DNA of 64,000 nucleotides from Agrostemma githago (GCA_958450325.1 OY288248.1:46080005-46144004); one strand, 5' to 3'. Positions 21,301 through 31,732 are shown, counted from the stretch's first letter. Translations and numbers: made by a program. The notes: generated by a model not told the origin, from the letters alone.

Positions 21301-23953
21301 CCCGAATATGCAGGAAGTTGTTAAAACTGAAGTTATGAAACTCCTAGATGCCGGTATTATATATGCTATATCTGATTCTAAATGGGTCAGTCCGGTTCAG
21401 GTGGTGCCTAAGAAAGGAGGCACCACGGTAATAAAAAACGATAGGAATGAACTAATTCCTACTCGAATTGTTACAGGATGGCGCATGTGCATTGATTATA
21501 GGAAATTGAATGTCGCCACTAAGAAAGACCATTACCCACTTCCATTCATTGATCAAATGTTAGAAAGATTAGCTCGTCATAAGTATTTATGTTATCTAGA
21601 TGGTTACTCCGGTTTTTTTCAAATCCCCATTCACCCCGAGGACCAAGAAAAGACCACCTTTACTTGTCCTTATGGTACCTTCGCTTATCGTAGGATGCCT
21701 TTTGGATTATGTAACGCCCCAGCCACTTTTCAGAGATGCATGATTAGTATCTTTTCTAATTACATTGAATCAATTATGGAAGTATTTATGGACGATTTCA
21801 GTGTGTATGGTTCTGACTTTGACTCTTGTTTGCTGAATCTGTCTAAAGTTTTAGGTCGCTGTGAGGAAGTTGACTTGGTACTTAATTGGGAAAAATGTCA
21901 CTTTATGGTCAACGAGGGAGTGGTGCTTGGTCACTTAATTTCTGATAAAGGCATTCAAGTAGACCGGGCTAAAATTCAAGTGATAGAGCAATTGCCTCCT
22001 CCTACTAATGTTAAGGGGGTTAGGAGTTTCCTTGGTCATGCAGGATTTTATCGCCGCTTTATCAAGGACTTCTCAAAAATTGCTAAACCACTTACCCAAC
22101 TCCTTCTTAAAGATGCTCCTTTTTGCTTTACTGATGCTTGTCGTGAATCTTTTGACAGGATTAAGGAGGCATTAATCTCAGCACCCATTATGCGATCGCC
22201 AGATTGGAATCTACCTTTCGAGATTATGTGTGATACAAGCGACTATGCCGTAGGAGCAGTTTTGGGTCAGAGAAAAGATAAAGTTTTACATGCTATTTAC
22301 TACGCTAGTAAGACTTTAGATGAAGCTCAGGTCAATTATGCGACGACGGAAAAGGAGTTGTTAGCCATCATATATGCCCTCGATAAATTTTGAACTTATC
22401 TCATAGGTTCTAAGGTGATTGTTTATACAGACCATGCCGCGCTAAAATACGTCTTAGCAAAGAAGGAAGCAAAGCCCAGATTAATTCGTTGGATCCTACT
22501 ACTCCAAGAATTTGATCTAGAGATTCGGGATAAGAAGGGAGCCGAGAATGTTGTAGCTGATCATCTATCACGGCTTAGATTCGATGAAGACGGATTAATT
22601 GATGATTCCTTTCCCGACGATTCCTTACTTGCGATCACCCTTGCCGAGCTAACTACCAACGAGCCATGGTATGCGGATTATGCTAACTTTTTGGTTGGTG
22701 GTTATTTCCCTCCTAATTGTACTTATCAACAGAAGAAGAAATTCTTATCCGATGTGAGGAGGTATTTTTGGGATGATCCTTACCTATTTCGAGAATGCGA
22801 AGACGGAATTTTTCGGAAGTGCGTACCCGATTGAGAAGTAAGAGGTGTCTTGGAAGGATGTCATTCTTCTCCTTATGGTGGTCATCATGGTCCGTCTCGC
22901 ACCGTTGCTAAGGTATTACAATCCAGATTTTATTGGCCGACTTTATTCAAAGATGCACAAAAATTTGTCCTTACTTGTGATGCGTGCCAACGATCCGGAA
23001 ATATTTCTAGACGACAAGAGATGCCACAAACCGGTATATTAGAGGTCGAGGTTTTCGACGTATGGGGAATCGATTATCAAGGTCCGTTTCCTTCTTCTTT
23101 TGGTAACCGGTATATTCTCGTCGCAGTGGATTATGTATCCAAATGGGTCGAGGCGATAGCGTGTCCTACAAACGATGCTAAGGTAGTTATAAATCTCTTC
23201 AAGAAAATAATTTTCCCTAGGTTAGGGGTTCCTCGAGCCATTATTAGTGATGGAGGTTCACACTTCCACGAGAAGAGATTAGACACTTTGCTACGCAAAT
23301 ACGGTGTTATGCAACGTACCGGTTTGGCTTATCATCCTCAAACAAGCGGCCAAGTGGAAGTATCTAATCGAGAAATTAAATCAATTCTCGAAAAGGTGGT
23401 TTCTAGATCGAGAAAGGATTGGAGTACCAAACTAGACGATGCATTATGGGCCTATCGCACCGCATATAAGATACCCATCGGTACATCTCCCTATCGATTA
23501 GTCTATGGTAAGGCATGTCATCTTCCCGTCGAGTTAGAATACAAAGCTTTTTGGGCAGTAAAAGTGCTTAATTTTGACCCGACTCTGAGTGGGGAGAAGC
23601 GGTTGCTCCAACTGAATGAATTGGACGAATTCCGTCTAAGTGCTTATGAAAGTTCCCGAGTCTATAAGGAGCGCACGAAGAAGTGGCATGATAAGCGTAT
23701 TCTCCCGAAGCAATTCAAGGAGGGTGACAAAGTTTTGCTACACAATTCTCAGCTTCGCATATTCCCGGGTAAGTTGAGATCTAGATGGTCCGGTCCCTAC
23801 ACCGTTACCGATGTCAGAAAATCTGGAGCAATCAAAGTGCAGAATGAATCGGGAGAAGTCTTTATGGCTAATGGACACCGATTAAAGTTATATCATGAAG
23901 ATGCAGTTGTAGGTAATATCGACGTGATTTACCTACAAACCCCTTCCTCTTGA
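18332..23953 (+). pseudogene. Gag-pol polyprotein of element A, single frame with seven nonsense codons
   Basis: One reading frame of 1873 codons with no frameshift. Gag covers codons ~1-500: retrotransposon gag core ('AREWITDLDKV ... FYKHYYPP ... LRSQISNF') and a CCHC knuckle CDDCGVSGHHAHAC at ~343-356. The aspartic protease has ALCDLGASVSVMP with Asp at ~707 (DLG, usual in Athila). RT has 'CIDYRKLN', 'MPFGLCNAPATFQ' and active-site FMDD at ~1152. RNase H is ~1283-1420 ('FEIMCDTSDYAVGAVLG', 'TTEKELLAIIYAL'). Integrase is ~1505-1790: HHCC finger, D in 'GIDYQGP', D in 'ISDGGSHF', E in 'GQVEVSNREIK' (D-35-E). No chromodomain follows. Stops at 18998 (TGA), 19196 (TGA), 19328 (TGA), 19634 (TAG), 19799 (TAG), 22391 (TGA) and 22832 (TGA). 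The first replaces the family's conserved Trp in 'EAWERF'. Start chosen: the first ATG after the leader that heads this frame. Confidence 0.95.
19988..20107 (+). repeat. 20-bp ACCGnnCGGT array inside gag-pol
   Basis: Six units start at 19988, 20008, 20028, 20048, 20068 and 20088, the same 20-bp period and palindrome as the LTR array (two units vary: CGGG for CGGT, TCCG for ACCG). Because 20 is not a multiple of 3, three units make a 20-residue peptide repeat, visible as 'TGRDKNEPTGTETNRSV' then 'TERDKDDPTGSKSNRSV'. It lies in the linker between the gag knuckle and the protease. Confidence 0.92.
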
Positions 23954-24155
23954 GGTAATTTCGGTCGAGCGGGACCGTAAAAACCAGCGCTTCTCGGGAG
24001 GCAACCCGTGTGTATAACTTCTGTAATTTTCCTTTTATGTCGTGTGTTAGATTTTTTTTAATTTTAATTTTATTTTAATTTTTTATTTTTTTGAGTGAAA
24101 GTAAGGGAGGGTACTGACATTCGTTGCAAAAAGATAAAGCAGGTACGGCAGGTGA
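23954..24155 (+). other. Pol-env spacer, with a CGGG-AGGCAA-CCCG motif
   Basis: No gene. Shortly after the pol stop is CGGGAGGCAACCCG (23995-24008), a short stem (CGGG/CCCG) around AGGCAA. I recall similar GGGAGGCAACCC segments after integrase in other plant Athila-like elements. A T-rich run follows. Confidence 0.5.
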
Positions 24156-24315
24156 ACCGCACGGTACAGAATCAAACCGAGCGGTACGAAGGTGAACCGC
24201 TCGGTACAGAATCAAACCGAGCGGTACGAAGATGAACCGGGCGGTACAAAAACGAACCGGTCGGTACGCAATCAAACCGAGCGGTTTAATTTTGAACCGA
24301 TCGGTTCACACGGCG
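24156..24315 (+). promoter_or_regulatory. Spacer array: eight 20-bp ACCGnnCGGT repeats upstream of env-like ORF
   Basis: Units start every 20 bp from 24156 to 24296, with central pairs CA, AG, CT, AG, GG, GT, AG and AT. A partial unit may precede at 24136. The array ends about 20 bp before a TATA-like 'cttatacacc' (24335-24344). A pyrimidine patch 'cactctctctcac' follows (24378-24390), and the env-like ATG is at 24508. This layout resembles a plant core promoter and parallels the LTR (inference). Confidence 0.8.
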
Positions 24316-24507
24316 GGACTCTTTTCCGAAATTACTTATACACCTCTATCCCTCCACCCATCCCCATTCCCTCATTTCACTCTCTCTCACTAAACCTTTC
24401 CCACCCCTCTCTACAACAAAATCCCCATAAAAACTCCTCCACCATATTAGATCTCCTTTCCACCTTCCCTTCACCCATACTTCCATCACTCCTCTTCATC
24501 TTCAACA

Positions 24508-26097
24508 ATGGTTTTCGGAAGGAAAAGGAGGAACGTCACACGTAGGTCAGATTCTCCACCAGAATCATCACATGCAACGGAATCATCAGAAGCACCATCA
24601 TCACCACCAGAATTCCCACCAGTAACAGGGTATGAACAAGTTATTTTCGAGTCCGAAAGGCAGCGCGAACTCTTCCTGATCATGGCTTCCAAACCGGTAA
24701 CCCCTACCCGTTTTCTTAGTCATGCTTTATTACGTCGCTGTGGAATCAATGAGTCTATGGAACAGTTTTTTGATAGTACTGGTATGGGTGATCTATTTAG
24801 TATGAATTTACCCACTTATAAAGACTTAACCCTAGAATTCTTTAGCAGTTTTCAGTACAACGAATCTACTGCTACAATGACATTTAGGATGATGAATCAG
24901 ATTCATACCATCCCCCTCCGACTGTTTAGGGATACTTTTGGCTTGGATCCTGGTAATATTTTGAGTGCCCCTGATTGTTTTAGCCATCAGCAGCTTTGGT
25001 ATTCGATTACGGGTCAAGCTTTACCAGCTAGATTTAAGCGTGTCCCGTGTCAGGCTATTCAGCATCCTATAATTAGGATTTGGCAAAGATTTGTTTCTGG
25101 GTCAATTTTTGGTCGTCATGAACATGGAGCTGTGACCAAAACTGAAATTGAATTGATAGGGATGGCTCTTAATGTCCAATCCCAACCTTTATTTTATTTA
25201 GATATTTCTTCTCTTATCATGAAACATTTTGGTTTAATTGTTACTAAAGTGGGACGATTAAAGTCGATTAATGGTGGGGAATTGGTGACTCAGCTTGCCC
25301 GGACTCTATTACGAGGAACATTTGATGAGAATAACCGGGTGCCTATTTCTATGGAAACTGTGTATACTGCTAGTGATTTCCCTGCAGGTTGGTTTTCCGT
25401 GAATGCTGATAATAAATATTTGTGGCACTTTGCTCCGGGTCAATCTCGCCTTCTTCCTGATCCTTCCCTACCAGAGCTATGGCAGAACCCACCGGTCGAT
25501 GACGATATTCCACCGCCTGCCGCACCTAGTTACTTACTTACCGTTACCCCCAGAGCTGCTCCACAGGGTAACCGAGGTCGCGCTACTTTTGAGCAAGGTG
25601 AAGGTTCAGGTTCTCGTCAGGTTCCTCAGTTTCAGGCACCTCGTCCACAGCCTCCTTCTCCGCCCTTTCAGAGGCCATTTGTCCCACCTACAGGTACTTT
25701 CTATCCGCCTCCGCCGGGTTATACGGAGATGCTTCATTTGATGAGGTCGATGTATGTCGACCAACAGCGAGCCTATTATCCTCATCTCCGACAGCTACAG
25801 CAGCAGGGTCAGCTACAGCCGACTGATTATTTACCCTCCTGGTTCGGTCCTGACGGTTCGTTTCGAGGACCTACCGGTCCACCTCCTCTTGGTCAGTCCA
25901 ACTTCGGGGTGCAGTATGACTATGATCGCGGTGTCTGCTACTATGGACACGACGATGTATATTCCTACCATGATGCTTCCTTACATGGAGGTAATACTTT
26001 TGCTGATGAAACCCGGCATGGTGGGCGAGAATTCGTGGACCTTGTGTTTAGTCCGGAGGATGATTATGACATTGATGGGTATGGGTCTGATTCTTAG
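24508..26097 (+). CDS. Athila env-like ORF (ATHILA ORF-1 family), intact, 529 aa
   Basis: An open frame of 529 codons. Residues ~1-45 are Arg- then Ser/Pro/Glu-rich. Residues ~75-330 resemble the ATHILA family of plant retrotransposons, with the signature 'LPTYKDLTLEFFSSFQY' and then 'IPLRLFRDTFGLDPG'. From ~330 on it is rich in Pro, Gln and Tyr, ending in an acidic tail. I see no signal peptide and no clear membrane segment, so the customary name 'env-like' is not supported by topology here. It has no nonsense codon although gag-pol just upstream has seven. The start is the first ATG after the array and TATA-like motif. Its function is unknown in the family. Expression would need splicing or an internal promoter. 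Confidence 0.85.
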   Translation: MVFGRKRRNVTRRSDSPPESSHATESSEAPSSPPEFPPVTGYEQVIFESERQRELFLIMASKPVTPTRFLSHALLRRCGINESMEQFFDSTGMGDLFSMNLPTYKDLTLEFFSSFQYNESTATMTFRMMNQIHTIPLRLFRDTFGLDPGNILSAPDCFSHQQLWYSITGQALPARFKRVPCQAIQHPIIRIWQRFVSGSIFGRHEHGAVTKTEIELIGMALNVQSQPLFYLDISSLIMKHFGLIVTKVGRLKSINGGELVTQLARTLLRGTFDENNRVPISMETVYTASDFPAGWFSVNADNKYLWHFAPGQSRLLPDPSLPELWQNPPVDDDIPPPAAPSYLLTVTPRAAPQGNRGRATFEQGEGSGSRQVPQFQAPRPQPPSPPFQRPFVPPTGTFYPPPPGYTEMLHLMRSMYVDQQRAYYPHLRQLQQQGQLQPTDYLPSWFGPDGSFRGPTGPPPLGQSNFGVQYDYDRGVCYYGHDDVYSYHDASLHGGNTFADETRHGGREFVDLVFSPEDDYDIDGYGSDS

Positions 26098-27609
26098 TCC
26101 CGGTTAGTTGCTGGTTTGGGGGACGTATCCGCTGTACATATTTTGTCGGTACCTTCTCTTACTCTTTTTGTCCCTCTCCATTCTTTATTATATCTTTTTG
26201 TCCTAATTTTTATTTATTGGTTCACAATGAGGACATTGTGTGATTTGGTTTGGGGGGATGTTTTAGATGTTTTGTGTGTTTATTTCACTTCAAAAAAAAA
26301 AAGGTTTTTTATTTGATTTTTCATTTTTTTGGGTGTGATTTTAGTATAGAGTCGTGTCGGCGATGATGACATTGCGTTTGTCGCATGCTTTTTCCTAGTT
26401 CTTTGCTCTTTCTTGTGAATGACACTTTTTCCCGTTATTTGAGTTTAGTATTTCTTTGATCTTGTTGCTAATTATGTTTTGAATGCCAAATGAGTAAATT
26501 GACCTGTTGTCGAGTAAGCTACTTATATTGTGAGACTTAGAGCCTTAAACTGATGACATCCATGATCAGTTTCTTATAGGTTGAGAGTAGCACTCCTTAT
26601 GAGACATGTAACATCAAATTGCGTAAGCATGACATTCGTCTCTTAAATACCTGTATGCATTCGGTTTATGATTGAGACATATGCAAAAGAGGCAATCCCC
26701 TTTCTTTTATCTAATTCCCATGAACTTCACATAGCCATAATTTGACCTGTTTTGACCCGTTTATTAACTACATGCCATATTTGCCTACCCTAGTCAAGCT
26801 AGTTTGGTTAATTAGACGAAATTGTTTTTTTTCGGGTGAAATTTGGTACTATGTCTCGTTGATTGGAGAAGAAAAAAAAAGATGATGAATTGAAGAAAAA
26901 TAAAAGAAAAGAAAAAGAAAGGAGATACTTGAAAAGAAAAAAAAAAGTGAAACAAGAAAAGGAATGTGTTTTTGCTATGAGAAAATAGATTTCTATATTT
27001 TCGTAGTTATTGGTACGAAGTCGGTAATGAAACGACTGAAAATAAGGTGCTTGGTACTATTTGTAATTCCTTTGATTGAAGTTGGTTAAGAATGGAATGA
27101 GTTTAGTTTGGTTACGGTTGGACTAGCTTGGCTTTTACCTCCACATATCCAAATCGTTTTGCCCCTTCTTACCCAATTAGCCTCACTTTATCCATATGTA
27201 AGTCCTCGGCGTGTGTTTTGGTCCGATTGAATGTATATGTACGGTTGGTAGAGATTGATATCATGTTAGATTGCATGCATGTTCTTATAAGTCGCAGTTA
27301 GGTGAGTGTTTTGTCTTTCCGATTTTACATAAACTCACAATATTGCCCTTATTTGAGTGCTGAGTGTAAACTGCGAGAAATCTTGACATAGATGGTTATG
27401 CAAAATTGAAAGTTTGGCATTTGAATATTAATTGGGGCTTGGTTTTTGGAATTCTTATACTCTTCATCTTTGCTTTAGAATTTGTTTCTTTAGCTTTGGT
27501 GTCATTTGCTTGCGAGAGTTTTAGATTTGAGATGGTGCATGTTGACAAAGTTTGCTCTGAGCCATTTTATGTTGTCCTGTGTGAGTTTGCTTGGGGACAA
27601 GCAAAGGTT
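26098..27609 (+). other. 3' UTR of element A
   Basis: About 1.5 kb with no supported gene. It contains the AGGA hairpin, a purine-rich block (26865-26960, GAAGAAAAAAAAAG-type) and mainly AT-rich sequence. Long 3' UTRs are usual in Athila. Confidence 0.7.
26223..26240 (+). promoter_or_regulatory. Conserved AGGA-loop hairpin in the 3' UTR of element A
   Basis: CACAATG-AGGA-CATTGTG is a perfect 7-bp stem with a 4-nt loop, 126 bp after the env-like stop, followed by 'gatttggtttggggggatg'. Element C has the same loop with a different but still fully paired stem at 47307-47326. Confidence 0.7.
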
Positions 27610-27624
27610 CGGTTTGGGGGATTT
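27610..27624 (+). promoter_or_regulatory. Polypurine tract region of element A
   Basis: 'cggtttgggggattt' immediately precedes the 3' LTR (TGATGAACG). The G5A run is the likely plus-strand primer. Confidence 0.75.
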
Positions 27625-28510
27625 TGATGAACGCAGTTCATGTGCATATTTATTCTCGCTTTATCCTCCGTTTTTACCGATTTCACATGCCTTAAGAATA
27701 CTTTAGTAGCCTTTTATCCGTAGTTTGTTATGCCGGGTATATGGTTTATGTTTTGACAGGAAACATAGCAAAAGAGGAAGTTAAGAGCTACAAATGAAGA
27801 AAACAAGAAGAAAAAGGCATAAAGGCGGACAACGAAGGCCGAACCGGTCGGTTTGATCTTGTACCGAGCGGTTTGATTTCAAACCGTTTGGTTTCAATTT
27901 GTACCGAGCGGTTTGATTTCAAACCGGTCGGTTTGATTTTGTACCGCTCGGTTTGTTTGTGAACCGAGCGGTTCGCGATGCGTTAGATGGTCTTTCCTAA
28001 TTTCCGAAGAATTCTTATTTCATCCTAATTAGAATCCTACGGGATTATTTTAGACTATATTCTATTTCCTAATTAAATTGGTTGTAATAAGTATAAATAC
28101 CCGTTTGAGGGCTAGGTTTAAGGACAACTTTTATTCATTCAAAAACTCTAGTTGCGAGAGCCCGTCAGAATCTATCCTAAGGTTGACATAAGATCCGAGA
28201 AGCCGTGTCTTTGCCCTAAATAACTTTGATTGATTGATTGAATGATTAATTAACTTTACCCAATTTAATTGCATAGTGAACCGTAAGACCCTAGATCCTT
28301 TTAATATTGTTAGAACCTCGTTATTTTACATAATCGTATTAGTTTAGACCAAATTTATAAAAACCGGAATTTAAATAGTTTAGAATCAATTATAGATAAT
28401 TTGCAATATTCATCCATCTCTCTGTGGTTCGACCCTTACTTGCTGCTAACTATTTGTTAGTTGTTAGTTAGGTTTATTTTGATATAGGTGATACGAATTT
28501 AGCCTTATCA
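27625..28510 (+). repeat. 3' LTR of element A (886 bp, internal 406-bp deletion)
   Basis: It is nearly identical to the 5' LTR except that 406 bp (17435-17840 of the 5' LTR) are missing. The junction after 'aactctAGTT' at 28147-28154 uses a 4-bp microhomology, AGTT. The palindromic array (27843-27972) and TATA box are kept. The GGGAG duplication follows at 28511-28515. Confidence 0.95.
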
Positions 28511-29002
28511 GGGAGAAGAGTAGAGAGAGAAAGCGAAAATGAAAATGACGAGGGGGATGGGGGGGCTCGGTCTAATTTTAAAAAAAAAAGTCGAAAACTT
28601 AGCGACCGACGGCAGTCGCGCGTGTTTTTCTGTTGGTCGCTAAGCTTGTTTTTTTCGTCACCTAGCGATTGATATCAGTCGCTAGCCCTTCATTTAGCTA
28701 CTGATATCAATTGCTAGCCCTTCATTTAGCGACTGATATCAGTCACTAAGCTACGTTCAATTTTTTCAAACCTACTCCCACTCGGTCTCCTCACCTAGCG
28801 ATTGATATCGGTTGCGCGTGTTTTTTCTTAGCGACTGATATCAGTTTCTAAGCTGTGTTCATTTTATTCCAGACCTCCTCCCATTCGGTCTCTTCACCTA
28901 GTGACTGATATCGGTCGCGCGTGCTTTTTTCAGTTGCTACTGGAGCGACCAACACTTTCAGTCGCGCGTGTGAGGTCGCCCTTGGACTATTTTCTTGTAG
29001 TG
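28511..29002. repeat. CACTA 5' terminus and subterminal repeats
   Basis: From ~28600 there are about a dozen copies of TAGCGACTGATATCAGTCGC, many self-complementary, ending in CTTGTAGTG at 28994-29002. It is the 5' end of the large CACTA element, separated from its transposase by element A. Confidence 0.9.
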
Positions 29003-29075
29003 TGTATTAGGTTATTTTGTGTATCTAATGAGTTACATTGTCTATCTGACGGGTATCTTATGTATCTAGTGGTAA
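29003..29075. repeat. Minisatellite of ~20-bp units, right part
   Basis: 'GGTTATTTTGTGTATCTAAT', 'GAGTTACATTGTCTATCTGA' and 'GGGTATCTTATGTATCTAGT' continue the array seen at 10805-10875. Confidence 0.85.
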
Positions 29076-29109
29076 TATAACCAGATATATATACACTTTT
29101 AGACATAGG

Positions 29110-31718
29110 TGTGGACATGACGTAGGTCCACCCCGACGCGGCCACGCGCGGGTTTGGGTAAGCGAATAAATCTCGTGGTGAGATTGTTCTCGGGTTCGAA
29201 ATTTAAGTCAAAATGGAGTCGCCACCGAATTTTGTGGTTATTCGGAACCATACGAGCCCACTCTATGTCGTCATGGGCTATACACAAAGTACGGCCCACT
29301 TCGATTTCAGAGTTTATTGGGCTCGTCCCTTTGCATTGCAATATCGATACCGTTTAAACCGGCTTTCGTATATAGAATGACTCTCGTGTGCCAATGGTTT
29401 CGGGCATCCGGAAACCAAGGTTCTGAGTAAGGGGTGAGGGTACGTGTTGGGAAGCCCACTAAGGACACCCAACCCCGCCCGCACATGGCGGTCTCTACTA
29501 AGACATTGTTCGTGTTCGTGTGCGCGCGCTAGTAAAACGATTAAATGATATGCAAACAACGTTTTCGGCTAAGCATGCGAATTAAATGTGAGCTACGTCA
29601 TTTTAATGCATCTTGATTCACGTCAAAGTGATTTAGCATGCGATGTTCATTTAAATAAATAAATGGCAAACATCAAATAATAGAAAACTCGTAAATAAAT
29701 TACAAATTACACTGGCGGAATACAACCCGAAATTCACAATACAACGAGCAATAAAATAGAATAATTGAATTATAAGCAGCAAATGTTAACTAGAAACGGA
29801 CCCGTATATAATAAATTATAAACTAGACCGTAAGTTGTGCAAACGGACGAACTTCGATTAAATACACATTATATTGTGTATTAAACGGAGGACGGAGATA
29901 TGGAACCTAGACGTGGTGCTAGCCCGATCCCGAATCTCGATGCCTTGTCCCGACTTATCACATCGAGGAATAGAGTCTAAATTAATCATGTGTCAGATAC
30001 GACTAAAGAGTCGTCGACACAAGATTAATAATGCGAGACCGTCGATCAAAGTCGTTTTAAGTGATATGATATGCATGAGTTTTGAAAAATAGGATCACGT
30101 GATTGACTTTACACGCGTTGACTAAAAGTCGTAAAAAAAAGACGAGCCTCAAAATGTGGAAACATGTCGTGAAAGTCGCCTATTAATGTAAGAATCGAAG
30201 AGGATAGAAAGGCGAGAAAACAAGAAAGAGGAGCTCGGCCAATCAGGCCTCCCCGCGAGTCGCCTGACCGGCGCGCGACTCGCATGGGGGTCTGGCCGCC
30301 TTTTTTATTTGTTTGAATTCGATAATTGACCGAGTTAAATCAAAATATTGCATTATTTAAATTCAACTCGGTTCTCGATGTCATAAACGTGTATTATACG
30401 ATTATGAGACCGTTATCGGGATTTTATGAAATATGCTATTATGTGATTGAAAATTTTGATTAGTGACGAAATTATAGTCCTCCGCGTCACGAGATCGATA
30501 CTAATCCTAAAGGATTATGTGATGTCGGTTTTCGCCTCAACGGATCTCGTACTAATCTTAGAAATGGAGTCTTACGCGTTCAACTATGAGCAATCACGAT
30601 CGCGTTATGCCCTTGAGTACATTGGGGCGGCGCTCCTCGAAAGGGTGCCACCTCCGTCGTGACTCGTAAAGGGATTAAACGGACTTTGGATGATCGTCGT
30701 AGTCAAACGTGTTAAGATCCGAATTTTAATATTATATAAATATATATATATATACACGGTATTAATACGTTAATGACGATAATTTAATGTTAGAGGTTAG
30801 ATACAATAAATAACAAGAGTGTTAGATTAGAGAGTTAGTATACATAAAAATAAAAGTTAGTAACGGAATTAAAATGTTAGTGTTAGTATAATAATAATAA
30901 TAATAATAATAATTATAATAATAATAATACATAATATATATAAAAACGTTAAAAAGAGAAGGGAGAAAAAGAAACGGGGTTTGATGACACCCTCAACCTA
31001 CATGCTTAAATGGCCTCGGAAACGAACTCGTAGTAGCGACGGGAGCGCGGGAGTGTCGAGATATGTAGGGTGAGTTATGGTGTGTGTCTTTGACGAGTTT
31101 TGATCTCGGGATTTTGAATATGTATGTGTGTGTGTATGTATGCCACCGGTTTTTCGAGGGCAAATGGCTCGGGTTTTTTGTATGGTTTTGCTTGGGGTTG
31201 TAGTGTAGAGTGTTTAGGTAGATTAGGGTAGAAAATGTAGGGTAAATGAGGGTTGCCAAGGCCCTTCAAAACTGAAAATGCAAAGGGGTTAGGGGGAGTA
31301 TTTATAGACTTGATCAAGTGAATCAAGTGAATCGAGTCATTTTAGGAAGAAGTTGATTCTTGTGGATTTGATTTGCTTTTTGAATTCTGATTTTGTGCGC
31401 CAGTTTTCGAGAATGAAGTTGGCTGATTTTGTGAGACGATTTCGTCTTTGACCGGGTTTTGACCCGGTCGCTAAAAGACGGGATTTATTTCCGGTGACGG
31501 TTTTGACCCAAATTAGTCTCATTTTATTGGAAACGGCCCACTAGGCCTGGATTTGAGGTTGGTTTTGAGAGATTTGCACTCCGCTAAATGCCCACGTCGG
31601 ATACTATTGATTCCGAGTCCGTATTCGAGCGTATTAAGTCACGTTTACGTCCGATCATCATCGGGTGTTTTGTCGGGAACTGCTATAGACACTAGCAGGC
31701 AAAATGCGGGTGTCTATA
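29110..31718 (-). repeat. 3' LTR of LARD-1 (2609 bp)
   Basis: Plus-strand edges are TGTGGACATGACG and GGGTGTCTATA; the last dinucleotide is TA where the other LTR has CA. It contains a longer (AAT)n run (30888-30930) than the 5' LTR. The short ORFs here are shared by both LTRs and show no known domain. Confidence 0.93.
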
Positions 31719-31732
31719 GAGCCCCCACTCTG
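31719..31732 (-). promoter_or_regulatory. Polypurine tract of LARD-1
   Basis: On the minus strand, CAGAGTGGGGGCTC abuts the 3' LTR start. Confidence 0.75.

Larger units (their letters stand above)
16907..28510 (+). mobile_element. Athila-like Ty3/gypsy retrotransposon A, full structure, TSD GGGAG
   Basis: LTRs at 16907-18197 and 27625-28510, flanked by GGGAG (16902-16906; 28511-28515). In order: tRNA-Asp primer site, gag-protease-RT-RNase H-integrase in one frame, spacer with palindromic array, env-like ORF of the ATHILA type, 3' UTR with a conserved hairpin, polypurine tract. The LTRs differ by only about a dozen substitutions over the ~885 shared bp (my count by eye, ~1.3%) plus one 406-bp deletion, so insertion is fairly recent. 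Seven nonsense codons make it non-autonomous. Confidence 0.97.
10876..29002 (-). mobile_element. Large CACTA (En/Spm) element, TSD TGT, split by Athila element A
   Basis: The left end is CACTACTAGAAAATAGG and the right end is CTATTTTCTTGTAGTG, with TGT on both sides (10873-10875, 29003-29005). Both subterminal regions are packed with 'GCGACTGATATCAGTCGC'-type repeats in both orientations (10890-11240; 28600-28990). Genes read on the minus strand: a TNP2-type transposase (~16410-13282), then a Transposase_24-type gene (~13100-11530). Element A (16907-28510) sits between the 5' terminus and the transposase. Removing A leaves about 6.5 kb. All genes are broken, so it is not autonomous now. Confidence 0.93.
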
